A stretch of DNA of 38,953 nucleotides from an uncultured Acidobacteriota bacterium (GTDB taxonomy: Bacteria > Acidobacteriota > Polarisedimenticolia > Polarisedimenticolales > JAIQFR01). Position numbers and translations under genes: made by a program. This document shows, in pieces, positions 1 through 7,675 of the stretch. The stretch lies in assembly GCA_937864465.1 (NCBI GenBank), contig CALMJU010000081.1, forward strand, positions 74,857 through 113,809. Direction: 5' to 3'. The notes under the pieces are model-generated. The model did not search any database and was not told the DNA's origin. It saw nothing but the letters and a program-made list of their open reading frames with translations. Position 1 is the stretch's first letter, and each line of letters opens with the position of its first letter.

Positions 1-580
1 GCGTGTGGCCCGGCGCGACCCGCAGCGCGAGGCCCCCTCCGAGGTCCGCGTCGCCGTCCAGCAGCTGCAGCATCCCGGCGGACGCCAGCGGCTCGAAATC
101 GTCCGGGCGATAGGAAGCGCGCGTCCGCTCGTTGCCCGACCGGGCGAAGGCCAGCTCGCCGCGCTGGACGACGTGCCTCGCATTCGGGAAGGCGGGCTCC
201 AGGCCGCCGCCCGCCGCCCGGCCGACGCTGCCGCCCGCGTGGTCGAAGTGCAGGTGGGTGTGGACGACGACGTCGATCTGGTCCGGTCGGAGGCCCGCGT
301 CCGCCAGGCACGCCGCCGGGTCGCGAGGCTCCAGCCGGTACCGATCCCGCTCCTTCGCGTCCCAGCGCACTCCCGCTCCCGCGTCCACCAGGACCCGTCG
401 CCGCCCGTCCTCCAGCAGCAAGACGTGCATTCCCAGCAGGATCCGGTTGCGGTCATCGGGTCGCCGCTCCTTCTCCCAGAGCGTTCGAGGAACAACGCCG
501 AACATCGCCCCCCCGTCGAGCCACAGGGTGCCGGTGTCCAGCACCGTGATCCGGAAGCTACCCCGATGGAATCGGATCAA
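1..580 (-). CDS. MBL-fold metallo-hydrolase, N-terminal part (cut by window edge)
   Basis: Reading the minus strand gives an open frame running off the left edge. It contains the metal-binding signature VHTHLHFDHAGG (the HxHxDH motif of the metallo-beta-lactamase fold, normally two zinc or iron ions). Before it comes a beta-rich start including VLDTGTLWLDGGAMFGVVP and LLEDGRRRVLVDAG, as in lactonase/glyoxalase-II-like hydrolases. The frame ends at the window edge near a likely APGHT motif, so roughly the last third of a usual 280-300-residue protein is missing. The start is uncertain: I chose TTG at 580, about 7 bases downstream of GGGGA. A GTG at 544 or an ATG near 505 would remove conserved-looking sequence. 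The gene is divergent from the tRNA. Substrate cannot be told. Confidence 0.85.
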   Translation of the reverse strand, partial: MIRFHRGSFRITVLDTGTLWLDGGAMFGVVPRTLWEKERRPDDRNRILLGMHVLLLEDGRRRVLVDAGAGVRWDAKERDRYRLEPRDPAACLADAGLRPDQIDVVVHTHLHFDHAGGSVGRAAGGGLEPAFPNARHVVQRGELAFARSGNERTRASYRPDDFEPLASAGMLQLLDGDADLGGGLALRVAPGHT

Positions 581-728
581 AAGACCGTCCCCATTCCCGG
601 TCCCGAGCCCGCGATCCCGGGGAACTTCCCCTCGCCGGGCGGGCGGCGGAATGGTATCGAAAGCGGCCACGCGAAGCAACAACATCCTGCCGTTGAGCGC
701 GGAGCGCCGGGCGGCGGAACTCCTTTCG

Positions 729-757
729 TTGACACGCGTTGCACGCTGTGCTACCTT
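729..757 (+). promoter_or_regulatory. Sigma-70-like promoter for tRNA-Val
   Basis: A perfect -35 hexamer TTGACA (729-734) is separated by 17 bases from TACCTT (752-757), a partial match to TATAAT. This places the transcription start near 764, about 43 bases before the tRNA. Bases 581-806 otherwise hold no credible gene; a short minus-strand frame there crosses the tRNA and resembles nothing. Whether transcription continues into thrS is unknown. Confidence 0.7.
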
Positions 758-806
758 CGCGCTTCGCCTCGCCGTCGCGTGTCGGGTGGGGCGGAACAGC
801 ATCGGC

Positions 807-881
807 AGGCGCGTAGCTCAGGGGGAGAGCGCTACCTTGACACGGTAGAAGTCCGCGGTTCAAATCCGCGCGCGCCTACCA
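807..881 (+). tRNA. tRNA-Val(GAC)
   Basis: A complete cloverleaf is visible. The acceptor stem AGGCGCG (807-813) pairs with CGCGCCT (871-877), followed by discriminator A and an encoded CCA (879-881). The D arm is GCTC/GAGC. The anticodon stem CTACC/GGTAG holds loop TTGACAC, with anticodon GAC at 839-841 (valine, reading GUC and GUU). The variable loop is AAGTC and the T arm is CGCGG-TTCAAAT-CCGCG. GTC is a favoured valine codon in this GC-rich sequence. The gene lies 80 bases upstream of thrS. Confidence 0.97.
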
Positions 882-961
882 TCCCCGTTTCACGGCTTCC
901 GCCCGGAAGGAGGTCTTCCGGGAGGGTGCGGCCGGGGGCGCGGGACGCGAGGGTGGTCGCC

Positions 962-2893
962 ATGGCCCAGGGCCCCGACAGGATCTCGCTCACGGCGCCC
1001 GACGGGTCCGTCCGGGACGTGCCCGCCGGAACCACCCCGCTCGCCCTCGCGAAGGAGATGGGGGGCAAGGCCGCCGGGAGCGCGATCGCCGCGCGGGTGA
1101 ACGGGACCCTAGTCGATTTGTCGCGGCCGATCCTAGCCGACGGCACCGTCGAGCTCGTGCTTCCCGGCGATCGGGAAGCCCTCGAGATCCTGCGGCACAC
1201 GACCGCCCACGCCACGGCGCAGGCGGTTCAGGAGCTGTTCCCGGGGACCAGGATCGCGCAAGGGCCCGTCATCGAGGACGGCTTCTACTACGATTTCGAC
1301 CGCGAGCAGCCGTTCAGCGACGCGGACCTCTCGGCGATCGAGGATCGCGTGCGGGACATCGTCCGGCGGGACCTCCCGATCGAGCGCCTGGAGATGACGC
1401 GGGACGAGGCGGTCGCCCTCTTCGAGAGGGAGCAGGAGCCCTACAAGGTCCACTTCGCAGCGACCAAGGGGGGCGAGACGGTTTCCGTGTACCGTCAGGG
1501 ATCCTGGACGGATTTCTGCCGGGGGCCGCACCTCCCATCCACGGGGCGGATCGGGGCGTTCAAGCTCCTCTCGGTCGCCGGGGCCTACTGGCTGGGCGAC
1601 GAGCGGAACAAGATGCTCCAGAGGCTCTACGGGACCGCGTTCTTCTCCGCCGACGAGATGAAGGAGCACCTCGCGCTCCTCGAGGAAGCCCGGCGACGCG
1701 ACCACCGGAAGCTCGGGAAGGAGCTCGACCTCTTCTCCTTCCACCCCGAGGCCCCCGCGAGCCCCTTCTTCCATCCGAAGGGGACGACGATCTACAACCT
1801 GCTGGTCGGCCACGTTCGCGACCTGTACGTCCGCTACGGCTACTCGGAGATCATCACGCCGCAGGTCTTCGACGCCTCGCTCTGGAAGCGCTCGGGGCAT
1901 TACGAGCACTACCGCGACAACATGTTCTTCACGGAGCTCGACGGCCGGTCCTACGCCTTGAAGCCCATGAACTGCCCCGGGCACTGCCTCCTGTTCGCGG
2001 AAGGCCGCCACTCCTACCGCGAGCTCCCCCTCCGCTTCGCCGACTTCGGGCGGCTGCACCGCTACGAGCTGTCGGGCGTGACGGCGGGACTCACCCGAGT
2101 CCGGACGTTCTGCCAGGACGACGGGCACATCTTCTGCACCCGGGAGCAGGTCCGCGAGGAGGTCGAGTCCCTCGTCCGGATGTACCTCGAGACGTACTCC
2201 CTCTTCGGTCTCCCGGAGGTCCGGATCTTCCTCGCCACGAGGCCCGAGAAGCGAGCCGGGGACGACGCGCTCTGGGACGAGGCCGAGGCTGCGCTCCGCT
2301 CGGCCCTCGAGGCGACGGGGGAGCCGTTCCGCGTCAACGCGGGCGACGGAGCGTTCTACGGGCCGAAGGTCGACTTCATCGTGCTCGACGCCCTGCGGAG
2401 GGAGCACCAGCTCGGCACGGTGCAGCTCGACTACGTCCTGCCCGAGCGGTTCGACCTGCACTACGTCGACGCGCAGGACCGCGAGCAGCGGCCGGTGATG
2501 ATCCACCGCGCGATGCTCGGATCGCTCGAGCGTTTCCTCGGAATCCTGATCGAGCACTGCGCGGGCGCCTTCCCGTTCTGGCTCGCTCCCGAGCAGGTGC
2601 GCGTGCTGCCGGTCACGGATCGGTCCGTCCCGTACGCGGAGCGCGTGCGGCAGGACTTGCGCTCGGCCCGGCTCCGGGCGGGCGTGGACGCGCGCAACGA
2701 GAAGATCGGAGCCAAGATACGGCAGGCGCAGATCGAGAAGATCCCGTTCATGCTGATCGTCGGAGACCGCGAGGCCGAGGCGTGCACCGTGGCCCTCCGC
2801 TCCCGTCGCGAGGGGGACCTCGGTGCGGTGAGCCTCGGGGCGTTCCTCGATCGGGCGCGGGAGATGGTCGAGCGGAAGAGCAACGAGCCCTGA
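962..2893 (+). CDS. thrS: Threonyl-tRNA synthetase
   Basis: This class II synthetase charges tRNA-Thr in the cytoplasm. The 643-residue product has the usual full-length layout. An N-terminal TGS domain (about 1-65) is followed by the editing domain with the HTTAH metal motif and the segment [13 protein letters not shown]. The catalytic core contains the zinc-cysteine motif MNCPGH, the arginine-bearing motif 2 region [14 protein letters not shown], and motif 3 [20 protein letters not shown]-terminal anticodon-binding domain ends in [15 protein letters not shown]. The start is ATG 962, where the TGS domain begins; the frame is open far upstream across the tRNA, but that extension has no homology-like features. 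rpmI begins only 23 bases after the stop, leaving no room for infC. Confidence 0.97.
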   Translation: MAQGPDRISLTAPDGSVRDVPAGTTPLALAKEMGGKAAGSAIAARVNGTLVDLSRPILADGTVELVLPGDREALEILRHTTAHATAQAVQELFPGTRIAQGPVIEDGFYYDFDREQPFSDADLSAIEDRVRDIVRRDLPIERLEMTRDEAVALFEREQEPYKVHFAATKGGETVSVYRQGSWTDFCRGPHLPSTGRIGAFKLLSVAGAYWLGDERNKMLQRLYGTAFFSADEMKEHLALLEEARRRDHRKLGKELDLFSFHPEAPASPFFHPKGTTIYNLLVGHVRDLYVRYGYSEIITPQVFDASLWKRSGHYEHYRDNMFFTELDGRSYALKPMNCPGHCLLFAEGRHSYRELPLRFADFGRLHRYELSGVTAGLTRVRTFCQDDGHIFCTREQVREEVESLVRMYLETYSLFGLPEVRIFLATRPEKRAGDDALWDEAEAALRSALEATGEPFRVNAGDGAFYGPKVDFIVLDALRREHQLGTVQLDYVLPERFDLHYVDAQDREQRPVMIHRAMLGSLERFLGILIEHCAGAFPFWLAPEQVRVLPVTDRSVPYAERVRQDLRSARLRAGVDARNEKIGAKIRQAQIEKIPFMLIVGDREAEACTVALRSRREGDLGAVSLGAFLDRAREMVERKSNEP

Positions 2894-2916
2894 CGGGTCT
2901 CGCGGGGGTCCGGAAC

Positions 2917-3111
2917 ATGCCCAAACTGAAGACGCACCGAGGAGCCGCGAAGCGGTTCAAGAAGACCGCGAGTGGTAAGATCAAGCGATCGAAGGCGTTC
3001 AAGAGCCACATCCTGACCAAGAAGACCACGAAGAGGAAACGCGGTCTCGACATGCCGGCGCTCGTGTCCGCCGCCGATCGGAAGCGCGTATCGAGGATGC
3101 TTCCGAGCTGA
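2917..3111 (+). CDS. rpmI: Ribosomal protein bL35
   Basis: This 64-residue, strongly basic protein of the large ribosomal subunit begins [15 protein letters not shown] and contains the family pattern [18 protein letters not shown]. Its length is normal. It lies 23 bases after thrS with only a weak G-rich ribosome-binding site (GGGGG about 7 bases upstream), so it may be partly coupled to thrS translation. rplT follows after 99 bases. In many bacteria rpmI and rplT are co-regulated through an L20-binding leader. I see no obvious such structure here, but the 99-base gap is long enough to hold one. Confidence 0.97.
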   Translation: MPKLKTHRGAAKRFKKTASGKIKRSKAFKSHILTKKTTKRKRGLDMPALVSAADRKRVSRMLPS

Positions 3112-3210
3112 GGTCGGACCGGGACGCCCGCACGCCCCTCCGGGGGCGGTCGTGGCCGCCGCATTCCCGCCGCTCGGGCCCGAGGAGGTTCGACGGCCAG
3201 GAGGAAGACG

Positions 3211-3573
3211 ATGCCCCGGGTGAAGCGAGGCAACAAGAGGCGTCTCAAGAGGAAGAAGATCCTGCGGAGGGCCAAGGGGTACTATCTCGCCAAGTCGAAG
3301 CTGTACCGGATCGCGAAGCAGCAGGTCGAGCGGTCGCTCGCGTTCGCGTTCCGCGATCGCAGGGCTCGCAAGCGCGATTTCCGACGCCTGTGGATCGTCC
3401 GGATCAACGCTGCGGCGAGGCTGCACGAGACCTCGTACTCCACCCTCATGCACGGACTGAAGCTCGCCGGGGTCCACCTGGATCGCAAGATCCTCGCGGA
3501 CCTCGCGGTCCACGACCCCGCGGCGTTCGCCCGCGTCGTCGCCGCCGCGCGGCAGGCCGCGGCCGGCGCCTGA
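3211..3573 (+). CDS. rplT: Ribosomal protein bL20
   Basis: This 120-residue basic protein is needed for early 50S assembly and binds 23S rRNA. It starts [16 protein letters not shown] and carries the typical block [21 protein letters not shown]. The C-terminal globular domain includes [12 protein letters not shown] and ends in an alanine-rich tail slightly longer than usual. A strong Shine-Dalgarno AGGAGG lies about 7 bases before ATG 3211. pheS starts 10 bases after the stop. Confidence 0.97.
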   Translation: MPRVKRGNKRRLKRKKILRRAKGYYLAKSKLYRIAKQQVERSLAFAFRDRRARKRDFRRLWIVRINAAARLHETSYSTLMHGLKLAGVHLDRKILADLAVHDPAAFARVVAAARQAAAGA

Positions 3574-3583
3574 CGGGGCCGCG

Positions 3584-4609
3584 GTGTTCCGCGACCTCGA
3601 GAGGATCGAGCGCGAGTTCGAAGCAGGGCTCGCCTCCGCGGCGGGCGATCCCGGCGCGATCGAGGCGGTGCGCGTCCGGTTCCTGGGCCGCAAGGGGGAG
3701 ATGCAGGCGCTCCTCAGGCGCTTCGCGTCCCTCCCCCCGGCCGAGAAGCCGGCCGCAGGGAAAGCCCTCAACGCGCTGAAGACCAGGATCGAGACCGCCG
3801 TCGCCGAGGCCTCGGCGGCGGCGGCGGCGGTCCGCCGCCGCGCCGAGATCGCCGCGGGGGGGCTGGACGTCGGCCTCCCCGCAAGGACCCCCTGGCGCGG
3901 CTCCCTCCATCCCGTGACCCGTACCCGGAGAGAGCTCGAGAGGATCTTCCGCGATCTGGGCTACACGGTGGAGAGCGGCCCCGAGGTCGAGGACGACTTC
4001 CACAACTTCCAGGCCCTCAACCTCCCCCCGAACCACCCCGCGCGCGACGCCACCGACACGTTCTACGTCGAGGGGGGGCTCCTGCTCCGGACCCACACCT
4101 CGCCGGTGCAGATCCGCACGATGCAGGCCAGGAGGCCTCCGATCCGCATGGTCTGCCCCGGGCGGGTGTACCGCCGGGACCTCGACGCGACGCACCTCCC
4201 GATGTTTCACCAGCTCGAGGCGCTCGTCGTGGACGAGGGGATCTCCATGGCCGACCTCAAGGGCACGATCGACGCGCTCTGGAAGCGGTTCTTCGGCGAC
4301 GACGTCCGGATCCGATTCCGCCCCGGGTATTTCCCCTTCGTCGAGCCCGGGTGCGAGTACGACGTGTCCTGCCGAGTCTGCGGCGGGCGCGGCTGTCGCG
4401 CGTGCAAGGGGACCGGCTGGCTGGAGCTGGGGGGGGCCGGGATGGTCCACCCCGCGGTGTTCGAGGCCGTGGGCATCGACGCCGAGCGCTACACCGGCTT
4501 CGCGTTCGGCCTCGGCATCGATCGTATCGCGATGGTTCGCCACGGAATCGACGATCTGCGTCTCCTGATGGAGAACGACATCCGATTCCTGGCGCGTTTC
4601 CCCGCCTGA
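3584..4609 (+). CDS. pheS: Phenylalanyl-tRNA synthetase alpha subunit
   Basis: This is the catalytic subunit of the alpha2-beta2 enzyme that charges tRNA-Phe. The 341-residue product has an N-terminal coiled-coil arm (about 1-85, including VRFLGRKGEMQALLRRF). The class II core follows, with HPVTRTRRELERIFRDLGY, PNHPARDATDTFY, HTSPVQIRTM and VCPGRVYRRD. A cysteine cluster CRVCGGRGCRACKGTGW appears as in many non-gammaproteobacterial PheS. Motif 3 is FGLGIDRIAMVRHGIDDLR. The start is GTG 3584, 10 bases after rplT, which gives the expected N-terminus. pheT follows after 32 bases. Confidence 0.96.
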   Translation: MFRDLERIEREFEAGLASAAGDPGAIEAVRVRFLGRKGEMQALLRRFASLPPAEKPAAGKALNALKTRIETAVAEASAAAAAVRRRAEIAAGGLDVGLPARTPWRGSLHPVTRTRRELERIFRDLGYTVESGPEVEDDFHNFQALNLPPNHPARDATDTFYVEGGLLLRTHTSPVQIRTMQARRPPIRMVCPGRVYRRDLDATHLPMFHQLEALVVDEGISMADLKGTIDALWKRFFGDDVRIRFRPGYFPFVEPGCEYDVSCRVCGGRGCRACKGTGWLELGGAGMVHPAVFEAVGIDAERYTGFAFGLGIDRIAMVRHGIDDLRLLMENDIRFLARFPA

Positions 4610-4641
4610 GGAGGCCGCCCCCCGGCGCCCGGAGGCTCGCC

Positions 4642-6729
4642 ATGTTGGTCTCCTTCGCCTGGCTCGAAGAGCTCGTGGACCTCGACGGCCTCGGCGCGCG
4701 GGACGCCGCCGATGCCCTGACGGCTCGCGGGCTGACGGTGGATTCCGTGTCCGGGGCGGCGGGGAGCGAGGTGCTCGATCTCGACGTCCCCGCCAACCGC
4801 CCGGACTGCCTCGGCCACCTCGGCGTGGCCCGCGAGCTGTCCGCCGCCTTCTCGCGCCCCCTTCTCCCCCGCCCCACCCCGCCCCCGGCGCCGGGCCCGG
4901 CCGCGGCGGGCGCCGCGGACATCGAGATCGAGGCCGAGGACCTCTGCCCCCGGTACACCGCGAGGCTCGTGCGCGGCGTCCGCGTCGGCCCCTCCCCCGC
5001 GCGCGTCGTCGCCCGGCTCGAGGCATGCGGCCTCCGCTCCGTCAACAACGTCGTGGACGCGTCGAACCTGGTCCTCCTCGAGACCGGGCATCCGATCCAC
5101 GCCTTCGACTTCGCCCGCATCGAGGGGGGGGAGATCCGGGTCCGCCGCGCCGGCCCCGGTGAAACCATCGAAACGCTCGACGGAGTCCTCCGGACGCTGG
5201 GCCCCGAGGTGCTCGTCATCGCCGACCGCACCCGTCCCGTCGCTGTCGCCGGCGTCCTCGGAGGAGCGGCGACCGAGATCCGGGCCTCCACGAGAGACGT
5301 CCTGGTCGAGGCGGCGGTCTTCGACCCGGGCTCCGTCCGGAGCACCGCCCGGCGACTCGGACTCGCGACGGACGCGAGCCACCGCTTCGAGCGGGGCGTG
5401 GACCCTGACGGTGTCCTGGCGGCGCAGGATCTCGCGGTCCGCCTCCTGGAAGAGCTCGCGGGCGGCGCCGCGGCGCCGGGCCTCGTCGACGTTCACCCGC
5501 GCCCTGCCGCGCCGCGCGCCCTCCACCTCCGCCCCGAGAGGGTTCGCCGCCTCCTCGGGTACGACCCGGGCCTCGACGCGACGCGGGACGCCCTCGCGCG
5601 CCTCGGAATCCGGATCCAGGACGCTCCCGGAGGCGCCCTTCTCGCGACGCCGCCCACCTGGCGGGTCGACCTCCTCCGGGAGGCCGACCTCGTCGAGGAG
5701 GTCGGGCGCCACCTCGGCTACGACAGGATTCCGGTCGCCGCGGCCTCCGCCCGGCTCTCTCCCCTCCCCGACCGCCTCGTCGAGGCCGAGGAGCGGGCGA
5801 GGACGGCCTTGGCGGGCCTCGGATTCCACGAGGCCTTCAACTACGCCATGAACGCCGCCGGGGAGGACGACGCGTTCGTCGGGGCCTCGGCCCCCGGACA
5901 GATCGTCCTCACGAACCCGATTGCCGAGCCCCTCGCCCGACTGCGCCGCTCGGTGCTTCCCGGTCTCCTCCGCGCCGCGGATCGCAACCTCCGGCACGGA
6001 GCCGAGGACGTTCGGCTGTTCGAGGTCGGCCGCGTCTTCCTCCGCCGCGAGGCCGACACCTTCCCGGACGAGCGCCCGCGCGCGGGGATCGCCTGGGCGG
6101 GGGCCGGCGAGCCCCGGCACTTCAGCGCAAGGCCCAGACCGGTCGATTTCTTCGATCTCGCCGGCGCGGTGGAGACGGTCCTCGAGGCGCTGCAGCCCGG
6201 GATTGCGTGGGCTCGCCGCCGGTCCGATCTCTCCGGCCTCCACCCGCGGCGCTCGGCCGTCTGGTCCTCCGCCGCCGCGGGCGACGCGGCCTGGGGCGGT
6301 GAGCTGCACCCCGACCTCGCCGCGAGCCTCGGCCTCGAGACGCCCGTCCTCGTCGCGGAGATCGATCTCGCGACGCTGCTCTCCGCCGAGGCCGAGGAGC
6401 GCGCCCACGCGCCGCTGCCCCGCCTCCCCGCCGTCACCCGCGACCTCTCGTTCGTGCTCTCCGCGGGACAGGAATACGCGGCGCTCACCGCAGCCCTCCG
6501 GGGTGTCGCGGCCCCGGCGCCGGTGAGGTTCGAGGCGGTCGATCGCTATGAGGGAAGTCCGCTGGCCGAGGGAGAATCGTCGCTCACGGTGCGTGTTATC
6601 CTTCAGCCGTCCGAGGCGACGCTGACCGACCCCGAAGTGGAGAGGTACCGGTCGGGGCTGATCGCGGCCGCCGAGCGGGAGGCCGGGGCCAGGATTCGAG
6701 GGGGAACGGAGCCCCCGATGGGCGAATGA
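4642..6729 (+). CDS. pheT: Phenylalanyl-tRNA synthetase beta subunit, lacking the N-terminal tRNA-binding domain
   Basis: This structural and editing subunit partners PheS. The product is 695 residues against about 790-800 for the usual bacterial subunit. The N-terminus (MLVSFAWLEELVDLDGL...LTVDSV) is normal, but it then runs directly into LDVPANRPDCLGHLGVARE. The roughly 110-residue EMAP/OB-fold tRNA-binding (B2) domain that normally lies between these segments is missing. The rest is complete: B3/B4 editing domain (HPIHAFDF, SHRFERGVDPD), B5 (LVEEVGRHLGYDRIP), the core-like B6/B7 region, and a C-terminal FDX-ACB domain (LPRLPAVTRDLSFVL). The start ATG 4642 has GGAGG about 6 bases upstream. 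The frame is uninterrupted, so a natural deletion is more likely than a sequencing error. Confidence 0.95.
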   Translation: MLVSFAWLEELVDLDGLGARDAADALTARGLTVDSVSGAAGSEVLDLDVPANRPDCLGHLGVARELSAAFSRPLLPRPTPPPAPGPAAAGAADIEIEAEDLCPRYTARLVRGVRVGPSPARVVARLEACGLRSVNNVVDASNLVLLETGHPIHAFDFARIEGGEIRVRRAGPGETIETLDGVLRTLGPEVLVIADRTRPVAVAGVLGGAATEIRASTRDVLVEAAVFDPGSVRSTARRLGLATDASHRFERGVDPDGVLAAQDLAVRLLEELAGGAAAPGLVDVHPRPAAPRALHLRPERVRRLLGYDPGLDATRDALARLGIRIQDAPGGALLATPPTWRVDLLREADLVEEVGRHLGYDRIPVAAASARLSPLPDRLVEAEERARTALAGLGFHEAFNYAMNAAGEDDAFVGASAPGQIVLTNPIAEPLARLRRSVLPGLLRAADRNLRHGAEDVRLFEVGRVFLRREADTFPDERPRAGIAWAGAGEPRHFSARPRPVDFFDLAGAVETVLEALQPGIAWARRRSDLSGLHPRRSAVWSSAAAGDAAWGGELHPDLAASLGLETPVLVAEIDLATLLSAEAEERAHAPLPRLPAVTRDLSFVLSAGQEYAALTAALRGVAAPAPVRFEAVDRYEGSPLAEGESSLTVRVILQPSEATLTDPEVERYRSGLIAAAEREAGARIRGGTEPPMGE

Positions 6730-7010
6730 ACGAGGAGACCGTCAAGACGCTCGAGAGCCGGGTCCTCGATGCGGTGGCACGGATCCGAAGCCTACGGTCC
6801 GAGTGCGACCGTCGCGGCGAGGAATGCGCCGCGCTGCGCGCGCGGGTGGGCGATCTCGAGCGGGAAGGCGCGAGCCCCTCGGCGCAGGAGGGGGGAGAGA
6901 CCTTCGACAAGGTACGAGCCGCCCTGCGCGAGGCGATCCGGGAGCTTCGCGAGGAGGAGGAGCCGCCCGGAGATCCCGGCAAGCTGCCGGGCGAGGGGGC
7001 GGAAAGATGA
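6726..7010 (+). CDS. Small coiled-coil protein between pheT and zapA
   Basis: A 94-residue acidic protein whose start ATG overlaps the pheT stop (ATGA) and whose stop overlaps the zapA start (ATGA). Residues about 1-50 form a heptad-like coiled coil (VKTLESRVLDAVARIRSLR and following). A second helix (FDKVRAALREAIRELREE) precedes a Pro/Gly-rich tail. No enzymatic motif is present. Its size and coupling to zapA suggest a ZapB-like or other divisome coiled-coil partner. That is inference from context, not recognised homology. Confidence 0.8.
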   Translation: MNEETVKTLESRVLDAVARIRSLRSECDRRGEECAALRARVGDLEREGASPSAQEGGETFDKVRAALREAIRELREEEEPPGDPGKLPGEGAER

Positions 7011-7306
7011 GCGACGCGGGCGAAGGACGTCCGACCCCCGTGACGATCTTCGGTCGGACGTATCACCTCCGGGGAGAAGGCGATGCCGAGTACCTGGAGC
7101 GCCTCGCGAAGGAGGTCGATCGCAGGATGAAGGAGGTCGGCGACGGCACGGGGACGGCCGACTCCCTGAAGATCGCGATCCTGGCGGCGCTGAACATCAC
7201 GGACGACTGGTTCCGGGCCGGAGCGCAGGAGATCCCGGAGGACCGGGAGCTCGAGGGGCGTCTGGCCCGGCTGGTGGCCTCGCTCGACGAGGTTCTCGCC
7301 GAGTGA
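7007..7306 (+). CDS. zapA: Cell division protein ZapA-like
   Basis: A 99-residue protein with the ZapA pattern: an N-terminal beta segment PVTIFGRTYHLRGEGDAEYL, then KEVDRRMKEV, then the helix ADSLKIAILAALNITDDWF, and a C-terminal coiled helix. ZapA binds and bundles FtsZ filaments at mid-cell. The length matches the family (about 90-110). The start ATG overlaps the preceding gene's stop. A 6S RNA candidate lies directly downstream, matching the zapA-ssrS arrangement known from many bacteria, which supports both calls. Confidence 0.9.
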   Translation: MSDAGEGRPTPVTIFGRTYHLRGEGDAEYLERLAKEVDRRMKEVGDGTGTADSLKIAILAALNITDDWFRAGAQEIPEDRELEGRLARLVASLDEVLAE

Positions 7307-7321
7307 GGCAAGGCCGCGCCG

Positions 7322-7553
7322 GCGTGCGCGGCGGATCGATCGCTCGAGGAACGTTGGGAGACGCCGGAACGGAGCTCGGAGCACGAGGTGACCCCTGCGG
7401 GGCGCGTGATGGGTAGCTTCTCTTGAGCCAACGTCGGATCGTAGGGGGTAGTGGGCAGGCGGCGGTGAGCAAGCCCCTCTCGCAAGGGGAAGCCTGAAGC
7501 CGCCCCCACGCCCCCGGCTTGGAGCACGGGTTCATCAGGAACCGCCCACACGG
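7322..7553 (+). ncRNA. ssrS: 6S RNA candidate
   Basis: The gene-free stretch after zapA contains GGTGAGCAAGCC, a short hairpin (CCCCTctcgcAAGGGG), then GAAGCCTGAAGCCGC (about 7463-7503). This closely parallels the 3' side of the 6S central bubble, where E. coli has GGTGAGCA, a hairpin, then GAAGCCT and an A-rich run. Flanking GTGGG/CCCAC and GGCGGC/GCCGCC can pair. Further 3', CTTGGAGCACGGGTTCA resembles the known distal 3' segment. A closing stem can form between GTG..GGCGG (7324-7334) and CCGCC..CAC (7542-7551). 6S RNA mimics an open promoter and holds sigma-70 RNA polymerase. The ends are approximate and were set from the closing stem. Confidence 0.78.
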
Positions 7554-7560
7554 CCCGCGC

Positions 7561-7589
7561 GGGGGTCCGGATCCCGAGCGGAGTCCCCC
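7561..7589 (+). terminator. Terminator-like hairpin after 6S RNA
   Basis: GGGGGTCCG (7561-7569) can pair with CGGA plus CCCCC (7579-7589, with a two-base GT bulge), closing a nine-base loop. It lies just downstream of the 6S RNA closing stem and before rny. There is no T-run after it, so an intrinsic terminator is only a possibility; it could be an RNA 3'-end stabiliser. The rest of 7590-7675 shows nothing recognisable except the rny ribosome-binding site. Confidence 0.4.
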
Positions 7590-7675
7590 ATCGCATCCGG
7601 CGAGCCCTCCGCCGCGGCGCATGCGCGTCGGACGAGGGCCGTCGCCCCCCCGGGCGGCGGCCCCGAGAGGGAGCG

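Noticed and set aside
558-863. A 101-residue minus-strand frame overlapping the tRNA
   Set aside because: It covers most of the tRNA-Val gene and the promoter region, and its sequence has no recognisable features.
3112-3210. A possible L20-binding leader between rpmI and rplT
   Set aside because: The gap is GC-rich and can form stems, but I could not find a structure that matches the known L20 site.
4489-6408. A 639-residue minus-strand frame opposite pheT
   Set aside because: It mirrors pheT codons in a GC-rich context and has no domain motifs. pheT on the plus strand is unambiguous.
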